Of a DNA stretch of 64,000 bases, positions 7,618 through 16,288 are shown piece by piece. Each line of letters opens with the position of its first letter. Within the stretch, counting starts at the first letter, position 1. Below the pieces are notes generated by a model. The model made no database searches, was not told the origin of the DNA, and worked only from the letters and a program-made list of their open reading frames with translations. Source of the stretch: CmP2 sp052084925 (GTDB lineage: Bacteria; Actinomycetota; Actinomycetes; Actinomycetales; Micrococcaceae); assembly GCA_052084925.1 (NCBI GenBank), contig JBQDEV010000007.1:62001-126000 (forward strand). Reading direction: 5' to 3'. A program made the position numbers and the translations under genes.

Positions 7618-9600
7618 ATGGCAATACAACCAACCAACGGTGACCTCTACTGGACCGATGAATATCCGGCGATCATGGAGTCGGATGAAGCACTGCAAGA
7701 GTACGTCGCCAATGCAGAGGCGCCCGTGTTGCTGGCAGCGCTGGCCACCACTCTGCAGGACCTGTCCTACGTACCCTCAGAACTGTCGCCGCCGTTGCCC
7801 CCGCTCGGCACGGTTCTGCAGCCCCATGGCGGGATGTCGGCCGAGCAGGTCGAGCGGGCCCAAGAACTAGGTCTCGCCGGACTGAAGCGGATCCGGGACG
7901 AGAGCGTCCGGAGCGTGCAGCAGCTCAGCGCCGAAGACGCCGCCATGATCCTGGACTGGTTCACCGGGGGGCGCGCAGCCCAAGACCCTACTTGGATGGG
8001 CCAGATGAAGCACGAGTTCGCACCTGCAGCGGACCGCAACGGCTCGCCAGACTGGAGTTACACGGATTATCCGGACCACCGCCCCGAAAAGCCGTTCACG
8101 ACCTTGATCGTCGGTACGGGAGTTTCCGGTCTCGCCGCGGCTTACCGTCTCCAGGAAGCTGGCTTACCGTACCGCTGGATCGAGGCCTCACACCGTATCG
8201 GTGGCACCTGGTGGAAAAACCACTATCCGGGCGTGCGTCTGGATACCCCCACCTACGGATATAGCTTCTCATTCGCCCAGCGCGTGGACTGGCCTCATCA
8301 GTTCGCCACCGGCAAAGAGGTCCTGGAGTACCTGGAGACGGTGGCCACCAAGGCCGGTTTCGTCGAGCAGATCGAGCTGAATACCTCGCTGATGCGTGCT
8401 GTTTGGGACGAAGAGTCTGCCACGTGGAAGGCCACCACACGCACCAAGGCCGGTCGAGAAACCACTGAGAGCTTCAATGCCATCATCACCGGTGTGGGTC
8501 AGCTGGACCACCCGTTCATCCCGGAGTGGCCCGGACAGGAAGGCTTCAAGGGAGCCCAGATGCACTCCCAGGAGTGGGACCACTCGGTGGACCTGAAGGG
8601 TAAGAAGGTCGCGGTCATCGGCACGGGCGCCTCCGCTTATCAGATCGTCCCGGCGGTAATCGGCGACGTGGACAGGATGTATCTGTTCCAGCGCAGCGCA
8701 CCGTGGATGCTCCCCGCACCGACGTACCACAACCGGATGTCTGACGCCGCTCAGTGGTTGCACGAGAGAGTGCCGGCCTACGGACAGCTGTTTCGTCTCT
8801 TCGTCACAGCCGGCGGCATCGAGGGAAGGCTCCACATAGCGACGGCCGAAGAGGGTTGGGAGGGGGCCCCACTGAGCGTTTCGAAGGCCAACGAGGAGTT
8901 CCGGCAATCCATCATTGAACGCATGCGCGAGCAGTACGAGGGCCGCCCTGATCTTCTGGAGAAAGCCATTCCGCAGTATCCGCCATCGGCAAAACGCTTG
9001 CTGCGCGACAATGGCGTTTGGGCCGCAGCCTTGCGAGAGCCGCAGACTGAGGTCATCACCGAAGGCTTGGAGTCCTTCACCGAAACCGGGGTAGTCACCG
9101 GTGACGGACGGGAACTCGAGGTCGATGTCGTCATATACGCAACCGGATTCCGCCCGTCAGACTACCTGGACCCCATCGAGATCGTCGGACGTGACGGCGT
9201 CGAGATCCATGACTACTGGAGTGGAGACGCCAAGGGCTTCGCCGGCATCACCGTCCCGGGGTTCCCGAATCTGTTCATGCTGCTGGGACCGAACACCGGC
9301 GGGGTGGTCGCCGGTGGACTGCACTTCATGATTGAGCGCGCTGCAGAGTACACCGTCGAGGCAATCCACCAGATCCTGGAGCGCGATGTACGCGCCCTGG
9401 ATCTGAAGCAAGAGGCACTGGACAAGCACATGGCCTGGGTCGATGCCGAAAGTGAGAAAATGACCTGGGGCCAGCCCTACGTGAAGACCTGGTACAAGAA
9501 CCGGTTCAACCGCGTCTCCCAGGTGTGGCCGTTCAAGACCACCGAGTACTGGCGCATTACGGAGAATGTCGACGCCGACGATTACGAGTTCCTCCCATGA
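7618..9600 (+). CDS. Baeyer-Villiger monooxygenase, 4-hydroxyacetophenone monooxygenase (HapE)-like
   Basis: 660 residues. FAD-binding GTGVSG at 166-171, the family fingerprint FKGAQMHSQEWD near residue 310, and NADPH-binding VAVIGTGAS near 330 mark a type I Baeyer-Villiger enzyme, a cytosolic NADPH- and oxygen-dependent flavoprotein that turns ketones into esters. The roughly 155-residue helical extension before the first Rossmann fold is the feature of 4-hydroxyacetophenone monooxygenase (640 residues) and separates it from cyclohexanone monooxygenases. AAGGAG stands 7 bases before ATG 7618; an open frame extends upstream but is unrelated sequence. The stop overlaps the start of an esterase gene, which would hydrolyse its product. 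Aryl ketones are the best guess for substrate. Confidence 0.9.
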   Translation: MAIQPTNGDLYWTDEYPAIMESDEALQEYVANAEAPVLLAALATTLQDLSYVPSELSPPLPPLGTVLQPHGGMSAEQVERAQELGLAGLKRIRDESVRSVQQLSAEDAAMILDWFTGGRAAQDPTWMGQMKHEFAPAADRNGSPDWSYTDYPDHRPEKPFTTLIVGTGVSGLAAAYRLQEAGLPYRWIEASHRIGGTWWKNHYPGVRLDTPTYGYSFSFAQRVDWPHQFATGKEVLEYLETVATKAGFVEQIELNTSLMRAVWDEESATWKATTRTKAGRETTESFNAIITGVGQLDHPFIPEWPGQEGFKGAQMHSQEWDHSVDLKGKKVAVIGTGASAYQIVPAVIGDVDRMYLFQRSAPWMLPAPTYHNRMSDAAQWLHERVPAYGQLFRLFVTAGGIEGRLHIATAEEGWEGAPLSVSKANEEFRQSIIERMREQYEGRPDLLEKAIPQYPPSAKRLLRDNGVWAAALREPQTEVITEGLESFTETGVVTGDGRELEVDVVIYATGFRPSDYLDPIEIVGRDGVEIHDYWSGDAKGFAGITVPGFPNLFMLLGPNTGGVVAGGLHFMIERAAEYTVEAIHQILERDVRALDLKQEALDKHMAWVDAESEKMTWGQPYVKTWYKNRFNRVSQVWPFKTTEYWRITENVDADDYEFLP

Positions 9601-11000
9601 CCGCCTTAGATCTGACGGTCCAGTACGCCCGACTGTCTAACCCTGACAACAGGTTCGCTGAAGCGAGTCCCGTGGTCTCACCAGGTGAAAGGCTTCCAGA
9701 CCCCGTCGAGCCGCTGGCATTCCCCCAGTTGCCGGGCACGCTGAATGCCTTGCTAGGGACAGCCAACGGCGAGGTGCCCCAGTCCCCCGAAGCCTTCCAA
9801 CTGCGCGTGCAGGCCCCGGAGGCAGCAGAAAAGTTGCCCGTTGTGGTGTTCATCCCCGGAGGTGGGTTCACCACGGGCACCGGCAACGCCCGTTGGTTCA
9901 CTGCCCCGTCTTTGGTCCACGAGAGTGGATGCGTCCTGGTGACCGTCAACTACCGGATTGGCGTATTGGGCCACCTGGGCGTCAATGAAGACCCGTTGGA
10001 CTCCCAACGACCGCTACGCGACCTTGTTTTGGCTCTGCGGTGGGTGAAAGAGCACATCTCCCGTTGCGGCGGGGACCCGGAGAACATGACTCTGGCCGGC
10101 GACTCTGCCGGCGCGTGGTACTCCTACGCCCTCTCCACCCTGGATGAGACTCGCGGCCTCTTCCGCAGGGCGGCTCTGATCAGTCTCCCCTGGGAGCCGC
10201 CATTGACAGCCGAGCAATACCGGGATCGCTGGGCACTGGCAACCACGTCGCTGTCCGACCGCGGCGGGCTTGCCGAGGCCTCGGACGAGTCAATTCTCCG
10301 CGCTCAGAGCGACATTGCCCACGTCTACACTGGCCGGGGCATGCCGCTCATGCCAGCGGCCGGAGGCCCGTTGGCGGAGAGTCTGCACGACTACGCATTA
10401 ACTGCACCATCGTTGCATGTCGATTCCTTAGCCCTGCTCTCCACTTCGGAAGAATTCGCCGCATTCCTGCTGTCCGCTCCAGAGGTCGCATTCCCGCAGC
10501 AGACCGCAAACGATTTCGCTCAGGCACGATTCGGGGACCCCGAGGCCGTCATGAACTGGATCGATCATAAGATACCTGGTGGATCCGGCAAGGCCCGCAT
10601 GGTGGAGCTCATGACTCTGCACCAGTTCCGCTTAGCCAATCTGGAGCTGGCCAAAGAAGCCGCGAAGGTCGGCATCAAAGTGTATTTGGCTGGATTCTCC
10701 GTTCAGAGTCCGCTGTTAGGCGCAGGTAGCCCCCACTGCATGCCGATGCCGTTCCTATTCGACGGCCCAGGACAGTGGGCCGATGCTCCCATGCTGGACG
10801 GCTTGGACCCGACGACGTTCGTTACGACGTCGAAGGCTCTGCGGGACTGGTTCGTCGGATTCGTCCAGACAGGCCGACCACGAGTTGCCGCGGACTGCGC
10901 CCCCACCTTTGCACCTTCCGACCCCCGCCGATTGGAATTCGACGGTGGACAACCCCATATCGAGATTCCCTCCGAGCTGGGCCTGGCCGCCCTACGCTGA
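9597..11000 (+). CDS. Type-B carboxylesterase (alpha/beta hydrolase)
   Basis: 467 residues with the carboxylesterase/cholinesterase-like architecture: oxyanion-hole IPGGGFTTG at 86-94, VNYRIGVLGHLG, the nucleophile motif GDSAG with Ser170, and a probable catalytic His380 in GSPHCMPMPF. No signal peptide is seen, so it should be cytosolic. The start ATG overlaps the BVMO stop (ATGA), showing translational coupling. The order BVMO then esterase is the known route from ketone to ester to acid plus alcohol (as with HapE and HapD), so the enzyme probably cleaves the ester made by its neighbour, for example an aryl acetate to a hydroquinone and acetate. Exact specificity is inferred from context only. 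Confidence 0.88.
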   Translation: MTALDLTVQYARLSNPDNRFAEASPVVSPGERLPDPVEPLAFPQLPGTLNALLGTANGEVPQSPEAFQLRVQAPEAAEKLPVVVFIPGGGFTTGTGNARWFTAPSLVHESGCVLVTVNYRIGVLGHLGVNEDPLDSQRPLRDLVLALRWVKEHISRCGGDPENMTLAGDSAGAWYSYALSTLDETRGLFRRAALISLPWEPPLTAEQYRDRWALATTSLSDRGGLAEASDESILRAQSDIAHVYTGRGMPLMPAAGGPLAESLHDYALTAPSLHVDSLALLSTSEEFAAFLLSAPEVAFPQQTANDFAQARFGDPEAVMNWIDHKIPGGSGKARMVELMTLHQFRLANLELAKEAAKVGIKVYLAGFSVQSPLLGAGSPHCMPMPFLFDGPGQWADAPMLDGLDPTTFVTTSKALRDWFVGFVQTGRPRVAADCAPTFAPSDPRRLEFDGGQPHIEIPSELGLAALR

Positions 11001-11387
11001 TCGCCGATGGTCCCCGCAAGTCCCCCCTCGGCCCAAATCTGGGGATATCCAAGACACAACAAAACGTGTGTCCCGAGGCAAGACATCAGGCCCCGAACAT
11101 CGACTCGACCTCCCATCGAAGATGATCAGCGGCAGCACGATCTTCTGCTACAACCAGTCACTGATAAGTCAATGTGGTCTGCAGCTCGAGAAATTCACAC
11201 ACCGCGAAACAGAAGGGACACACTGTGCATAGATGATGATGTCCACCGAAATCCGCCTGAATCTACGGTTTACCTGAGTACGCATTCCACCCATGACGGG
11301 AGAGTGCGCTCACAGTAGCAGTCTTCTTTCTTCATCACCCCCGGAAGTCTCCATCGCACATGCCGGGCCTAACCCATAAGGAGCATC
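11001..11387. other. Gene-free stretch between esterase and oxidase
   Basis: No protein-like reading frame is visible on either strand. It ends with the AAGGAG ribosome site of the next gene. No clear operator matching those at 985-1071 or 6795-6948 was found, so the oxidase may have its own promoter here or be read through from the esterase. Confidence 0.5.
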
Positions 11388-12959
11388 ATGACCGCCACCT
11401 TCTTAGACCGGGCAGCATCCATCATCGGTCAGGAGAATGTTATTCAGCCGACTGATGAGGCAGCATACGCGGACCCGTTCCCTTTGCACACAGATCGCGA
11501 CGCCGTCGCCGGCGTGCGTCCCCAAAGTGTCGAAGAGGTCCAAGAACTTGTCCGCCTAGCTAATGAGACCAGCACTTCCCTGTGGACCGTCTCCCGCGGC
11601 AAGAACCTAGGTTACGGCGGCGCGGCGCCGCGCACCCAGGATCAGGTCGTCCTGGACCTCAGTCGCATGGACTCCATCCAGCATGTGGATCCAGAGCTGG
11701 CCTACGCCGTCATCGAGCCGGGCGTGACCTTCTTCAACCTCTTCGACCACATCCAGGAGAACAATCTCCCCCTCTTCGTCTCCGTGCCTGCCCTGGGCTG
11801 GGGATCGGTTCTGGGCAACGCGCTGGACCGCGGATACGGCATGTCCCCTTACGGCGACCACGTCCAGCAGCTGTGCGGCCTGGAGGTCGTCCTGCCGGAC
11901 GGTTCACTGCTGCGCACTGGGATGTGGGCTTTGGAGGACAGCCCTCTGGCCAATGTCTTCAAGGGTGGCTTCGGTCCTAACATCGACCAACTCTTTACCC
12001 AGTCTGGTCTCGGGATCGTCGTGCGCGCTGGCATCTGGCTGATGCCGTGGCCCGAGGTGTTTGTCTCCGGCGACATCACCGTGGACCGGGTAGAGGACCT
12101 CCCCGATCTGATCGACACAATTGCCGACCTGCGTCGTCGTGAGGTTCTTCAGAACAACTGCCTGGTCGGAAATGTTGTGCGTGCCGGCACCATGCGTGGA
12201 CCTAGATCCATGTGGTACGACGGCGAAGGATCCATTCCCGACGATGTCGTGGAGCAGATGCGGGAGAAGATGGGCATCGGCCATTGGAACGCCCGCTTCG
12301 CCCTGTATGGAGAACCGGGGATGATCCGCGAACGTTTGCGGATCATCGAGTCAGCTTTCGAACGTCCCGGCTTCACGGTTCAATCTCGCGTCTATGAGGG
12401 CAAGGACGGCCAGCCAGTCACCTATGGCGACATCGACCCCAATGACCAAACCACGATGGCCGGGGTACCATCCCTGAAGGCCTACGACACCATCGGCTGG
12501 TATGCCAAGGACGGCGGGCACATTGACATTGCGCCATTGCTGCCCGCACGCGGCGACGCGGTGATGGAATTCTACGACGAGGTGAAAGACCTCTACACCC
12601 AGTACGGTTTCGACCTTTATATCGGATACCACGTCTACGCCCGGCACCTGGTACACGTGACCATGATCTTTTTCGAGAACGGCAACGATGAGCAGCTAGC
12701 GCGGGCACGGGCTCTCTACGAACAGGTCCGCCAGGCTGCGGCCCGTCGAGGCTACACTCCGTACCGCGGTCACATCGACAACATGGACGACATTGCGTCC
12801 GAGTTTTCCTTCAACGACCACGCCGTTCTGCGTTTCCAGGAGCGCTTGAAAGACGCATTGGATCCAGCCGGGGTAGTGAGCCCCGGAAAGCAAGGCGTCT
12901 GGCCGGCTCGACTACGCACGCAGCGCATTAACCGCGGAGAGCCGGGAGAAACAAGATGA
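11388..12959 (+). CDS. Vanillyl-alcohol-oxidase/eugenol-oxidase type flavoprotein (4-alkylphenol oxidase)
   Basis: 523 residues, colinear with bacterial eugenol oxidase and 4-cresol dehydrogenase flavoprotein: GKNLGYGGAAPR near 71-82 (FAD pyrophosphate loop), IEPGVTFFNLFDHIQ, LGWGSVLGNALDRGYGMSPYGDH near 137-158, and a C-terminal ALDPAGVVSPGKQGVWP. VAO-type enzymes carry FAD bound to a His; His423 in LVHVTMIFF occupies the corresponding region, whereas the cresol dehydrogenases use Tyr. No cytochrome subunit gene follows, which favours an oxidase that uses oxygen. It would oxidise the benzylic carbon of 4-alkylphenols, making alcohols or ketones for the BVMO. AAGGAG precedes the ATG. Confidence 0.88.
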   Translation: MTATFLDRAASIIGQENVIQPTDEAAYADPFPLHTDRDAVAGVRPQSVEEVQELVRLANETSTSLWTVSRGKNLGYGGAAPRTQDQVVLDLSRMDSIQHVDPELAYAVIEPGVTFFNLFDHIQENNLPLFVSVPALGWGSVLGNALDRGYGMSPYGDHVQQLCGLEVVLPDGSLLRTGMWALEDSPLANVFKGGFGPNIDQLFTQSGLGIVVRAGIWLMPWPEVFVSGDITVDRVEDLPDLIDTIADLRRREVLQNNCLVGNVVRAGTMRGPRSMWYDGEGSIPDDVVEQMREKMGIGHWNARFALYGEPGMIRERLRIIESAFERPGFTVQSRVYEGKDGQPVTYGDIDPNDQTTMAGVPSLKAYDTIGWYAKDGGHIDIAPLLPARGDAVMEFYDEVKDLYTQYGFDLYIGYHVYARHLVHVTMIFFENGNDEQLARARALYEQVRQAAARRGYTPYRGHIDNMDDIASEFSFNDHAVLRFQERLKDALDPAGVVSPGKQGVWPARLRTQRINRGEPGETR

Positions 12960-13021
12960 CCGCAATACCGGACCCCGGTGAACATGGCGAGCACGTCCCG
13001 ACCGAGCCACCGCCTTCTTGA
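12956..13021 (+). pseudogene. Truncated start of a gene coupled to the oxidase
   Basis: An ATG overlapping the oxidase stop (ATGA) opens a 21-codon frame beginning MTAIPDPGEHGEHVP and then stopping. The overlap and position suggest the first codons of a further operon gene whose body was lost at a rearrangement near 13020. It is too short to identify. Confidence 0.35.
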
Positions 13022-13139
13022 TCGCCCTGGCTGCTAATGTCTGTTCAAGGCGGCCAGATCCGAGCATGAGGTCTCATCCGACACTTTGGTGACGTCGCAA
13101 TCAGAGAAAAAACCGACCCCATCGCGGTCGACGTTCGCG

Positions 13140-13293
13140 TGATCAGGCGAACACGTGGCGTGTGATCGTTCGGAAAGACAGTCAGATCCAGATCTTGAAG
13201 GGCTTGGACGGCGTGACAATCGGTGTCGAGTCGGTCGGCGCTCGTGGGCCTGTCGAGCTCTTCTTCCCACTACGAGTAGCCACCGACAGGTAA
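13140..13293 (+). pseudogene. Fragment of an ABC substrate-binding protein
   Basis: The frame ending at TAA 13291 encodes ANTWRVIVRKDSQIQILKG followed by LDGVTIGVESVGARGPVELF. This is the central motif of SsuA/NMT1-like binding proteins; the gene at 1-952 has IVRKDSGITDLSGLEGKTIA at the equivalent place. Nothing before or after continues the family, so only about 45 codons survive. It may be a remnant of a second transporter for the same island. Confidence 0.45.
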
Positions 13294-13509
13294 CTGAATG
13301 ACAAGACGGACCGGGCCGAGGCTTTCGCAGCGGCTCTGGACGGAACCATCGCGACCGGGGGTCCGGGGGTTCTTCCGCGTCCCCGCCCTCGCCCCATTAG
13401 CGAAACGGCAACGAGAACATCAGTTTTTCCCTAGGATCGCCAGTCTGCGCTCCGACTGGCCAGAGGATCTCAAACACGTCGCTCGGGATCTCGATAGCGG
13501 TCCCTAAAG

Positions 13510-13790
13510 GTGCTCGGCTGGGATATCCCAGCCGAGCACCTGCCTGATTTGCTGGCGCCGGGTCTGATGCGAGGTTCGCTGACAATCCACTGCCAGCTAC
13601 ACTCAGGGACAACGCAAGATCGTGTCCCCGACGTCAGGTGGCGGGTCGGCCTCGATCTCAACCCACTGGAGGTGTCTACCCCGAAGATGTGGGATGGCTG
13701 GAAACCGTTGTCTGGCCAGAACACACCGAACGGCGTCACCGACTTCGCGAACCAGCGAAAATCGCTACCCAGGATCTGCCACGAATTGAC
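13510..13790 (+). pseudogene. DUF2332 remnant with frameshift
   Basis: Frame one reads VRWRVGLDLNPLEVSTPK up to about 13685; the match then continues in another frame as PEDVGWLETVVWPEHTERR and RLREPAKIATQDLPRI to about 13790. LDLNPLDV plus WLEALVWPEHTERRxRL is the hallmark of DUF2332, a family of roughly 330 residues with no assigned function. A single frameshift near 13680 and loss of both ends make this a dead gene. Confidence 0.55.
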
Positions 13791-13817
13791 AGCGGCGATT
13801 GTCAACAACGGCCGAAA

Positions 13818-14105
13818 ATTGTTAGCCACGGGTACTGCGGGCTCTTGAACACCACTCTGTCTGATGGGTCCTACCTGGTTACTGACAAGCGCGTGACCGG
13901 ATTCTCTTGGACCGAAGAAGTCCTCGCGCGGGTCGACAAGCTCATTCCCCACAACGCTGAGGAAGAGATCAAGGCGCGTGGCGCACGCTACGAGAAGGCA
14001 CGGATCCCCTTCGTCTCCTATGCTGTGACCGACGGACGGCTCGTCACGGGCCAGAATCCTGGTTCCGCCAAAGCCACTGCACAACGCGTCGCTGCGTTGC
14101 TCTAA
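13818..14105 (+). pseudogene. C-terminal remnant of a DJ-1/PfpI (class I glutamine amidotransferase-like) protein
   Basis: From about 13818 the frame reads SHGYCGLLNTTLSDGSYLV, then TGFSWTEEVLARVDKLIPHN, and ends VTDGRLVTGQNPGSAKATAQ. This is the last third of Hsp31/ChbP-type DJ-1 family proteins, including the NPxSAK ending. The nucleophilic Cys half is missing; instead the frame runs in directly from the DUF2332 remnant, so a deletion has joined two unrelated genes into one chimeric open frame (13638-14105). The stop overlaps the next convergent gene by 4 bases. Confidence 0.55.
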
Positions 14106-15076
14106 GCCGCGCTCAAGTCACGGATGCGGCGCTCCGCGTCATCGCTGAGTCCAGCACCATGGGGTCCGCCTCGAGTCTCTTCGTAGCCGAGCGCATCCTT
14201 GAGGGTTGCCGCCAATGGTCTGAAGGTGAGTCCGTACTGACGGGCGCGAGACGTGTCCGCCGTCGCCGCGAATCGCAGTGCAGGGTCAGGGATCCACCAG
14301 GGCAGACTGTCGGGTCCCATCCAGGGGCTGATGCCCGTACGTGCAAGCTCGGCCGGTGCGACGGGACGGCAAGGAACCTTACTTCCGGCGCTGTTCCGTG
14401 CGGCGTCGAGTGCACTTTCTAAGGTGTGAGTCGGGCCTGTGGCGTTGAACGTCCCTTGAACGCGATCTTCGGCGCATCGCATGATCCACCGCGAGAGATC
14501 TTTGACGTCGATCATTGCGATCGGAAATTCGAGGTCGTCGGGTACCACGACGTCCGCACCGGCAGGGTGCGCGAACTTCCACGAGTAGTATCCACTCCGG
14601 CCGGTTTCGTCCGCATCGCCGGCGATCAGTCCGGGGCGGATGATGGTGGATGAGGTGGTTCCGAGACGCACTGCGTCCTCACAGGCCACTTTCGCGGGCC
14701 CGTAGTCCTCCATACTCGTCAGCGTGTCGGACTCCAACGGCTGGTGCAGGGGCGAGTCCTCACGTGGCTCAAAGAGATCGCCGCGCTGGTACACGTTCAC
14801 CGATGAGACGTATATCCAGTGCGCCGCCTCGAGCTCGTGCACGGCTCGTCTGACGTGTCCTGGCTGAGTGGCCACATCCACGACGACATCCCATCGATTT
14901 CCCGATACGGTGTTCAACGCGTCGCTCCGGTCCCGATCTGCTCCTACGAACTCGGCTGACGCAGACACGGGTCGAGTCCCTCGCGCGAGGCACATTACCG
15001 AGTGGCTAGCGTCGACGAAGTGGTGCACCATATGTCGGCCGAGTTGGCCGTTCCCACCAAGGATGAGGATCTGCAT
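14102..15076 (-). CDS. NAD(P)-dependent epimerase/dehydratase family protein
   Basis: 324 residues from ATG 15076, where the Rossmann motif begins at once (MQILILGGNGQLGRHMVHHF). An upstream in-frame start at 15142 would add 22 residues with no family likeness. WIYVSSVNVYQRGD and the EDYGPAKVACEDAV stretch supply the Ser and Tyr-x-x-x-Lys triad of extended short-chain dehydrogenases. It resembles the actinobacterial reductases often annotated as isoflavone-reductase-like or sugar epimerases; substrate unknown. A single gene, facing the DJ-1 remnant tail to tail. Confidence 0.8.
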   Translation of the reverse strand: MQILILGGNGQLGRHMVHHFVDASHSVMCLARGTRPVSASAEFVGADRDRSDALNTVSGNRWDVVVDVATQPGHVRRAVHELEAAHWIYVSSVNVYQRGDLFEPREDSPLHQPLESDTLTSMEDYGPAKVACEDAVRLGTTSSTIIRPGLIAGDADETGRSGYYSWKFAHPAGADVVVPDDLEFPIAMIDVKDLSRWIMRCAEDRVQGTFNATGPTHTLESALDAARNSAGSKVPCRPVAPAELARTGISPWMGPDSLPWWIPDPALRFAATADTSRARQYGLTFRPLAATLKDALGYEETRGGPHGAGLSDDAERRIRDLSAA

Positions 15077-15199
15077 ATTGTTGATTCTTTCAAGACGATC
15101 GCGACGGGCACTACCGCATACAGCTATGAGCGCAATCGACATGAGCAGGACTCCACACCGCAGCAGGCATGCTCAGGTCACAGAGATTCTTCGTTTCCT

Positions 15200-15736
15200 T
15201 CAGCGTGACGAAAAGCTGACCTGAGTGGTGACAAGGTCAGCCACTTCACTTACCGTCCGCCGGGCCGTGTCAATTTCCACGACCTCATCAGTCCATGGCG
15301 CGTATTCCGCACGACGGCGTTGCACACCCGCCCATGTCGGTTCACCAACGTGGGCCATTCCGCGATCCCGGTCTCGGATCCTGCGCTCGTGCTCCCGCAC
15401 ATCCGAGACAACCAGATGCACGAACTCAAGCCGGGCACCCGTTTGTTCGGCAGCAGTACGCCAGGTCTGCCTGGCAGCTTCGCTGTCATTAACTGCGTCG
15501 ACGACGACGTCGTGGCCCAGGCGCAGGTTCTGCTCCGACATGGCACGCGTGGCCTCGTAGGCAGCGACGCCCACCGTCCAGCCCGACGGCAGCCCACTGG
15601 CAAGGAGTGACTCTTCGACCGCATCGATGGAGAGATGCATCGCGTCAGTCCGGGTCGCGACTACCTCGGCAACGCTCGTTTTTCCTGTTCCGGGCAGACC
15701 GGAGACCACCACGAGACGTCCCGGAACACTAGTCAT
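15200..15736 (-). CDS. AAA/P-loop kinase-like ATPase
   Basis: 178 residues from ATG 15736. The Walker A LVVVSGLPGTGKTSVAEVVA opens the protein, followed by HLSIDAVEESL, HDVVVDAVNDSEAARQTWR and a C-terminal RRRAEYAPWTDEVVEIDT. This is the layout of small cytosolic kinases related to gluconate or zeta/chloramphenicol phosphotransferases. The phosphate acceptor is unknown; the gene lies among resistance-like genes, so antibiotic phosphorylation is possible but unproven. ATGs at 15754 and 15772 are also in frame. Confidence 0.75.
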   Translation of the reverse strand: MTSVPGRLVVVSGLPGTGKTSVAEVVATRTDAMHLSIDAVEESLLASGLPSGWTVGVAAYEATRAMSEQNLRLGHDVVVDAVNDSEAARQTWRTAAEQTGARLEFVHLVVSDVREHERRIRDRDRGMAHVGEPTWAGVQRRRAEYAPWTDEVVEIDTARRTVSEVADLVTTQVSFSSR

Positions 15737-15827
15737 GCTCGTAGTCTTGTCCATACGACGGGCTAAGACCAAGTGGGTAGCGGCTCCGGCACAGCTACAC
15801 TTTTCGCAGAGGAAGAAAGGCGAGACG

Positions 15828-16190
15828 ATGACATCCGTTGCTGACCACGACGCCTACATTGATGCGGCTTCCGAAACATTCCGTCCTGTGCTCGCCCGAC
15901 TGCGACACCTCCTCAGCGACGCGCTGCCCGAGGCAGAAGAGATAACGGCGTACAACATGCCAGGATTCACCATCAACGGGACGGTGGTTGCGAGCTACGC
16001 GGCGTTCAGCAAGCAGGTTGGACTGTACGTCCTTGCCCCGGCCATCGCGGAAAACGCGGAGGCGATCGCCGAAGCGGGCCTCAAAGCGAGCAAGACCGGA
16101 ATCACCTTCACGCCGCGCAAGCTCATCCCGGATGACCTGGTGACCAGGCTGGCCCAGGCTTCACGAACGCACGCATCGTCAGCAGGATAG
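15828..16190 (+). CDS. DUF1801 family protein
   Basis: 120 residues. The family core is present: a helical start (YIDAASETFRPVLARLRHLL), then EITAYNMPGFTINGTVVASY and an ITFTPRKLIPDDLVTRL end. DUF1801/YdhG proteins are small cytosolic alpha/beta proteins sometimes called iron chaperones; biochemical evidence is thin. GAAAGG lies 8 bases before the ATG. A stand-alone gene; faces the SMI1/KNR4 gene tail to tail. Confidence 0.8.
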   Translation: MTSVADHDAYIDAASETFRPVLARLRHLLSDALPEAEEITAYNMPGFTINGTVVASYAAFSKQVGLYVLAPAIAENAEAIAEAGLKASKTGITFTPRKLIPDDLVTRLAQASRTHASSAG

Positions 16191-16288
16191 TCCACGGTCG
16201 CAATCCCCAAATTCTCGGGGAGTTCTTTCAGCTCAAGTATCCCGTCGAGCATCAGCCCTTTCTGCTTCTACGCGATCAGCCGTCGCTG

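Noticed and set aside
13022..14105. Transposon or insertion sequence at the rearranged junction
   Set aside because: No transposase motif, terminal inverted repeats or target duplication could be found by eye; the fragments match ordinary genes.
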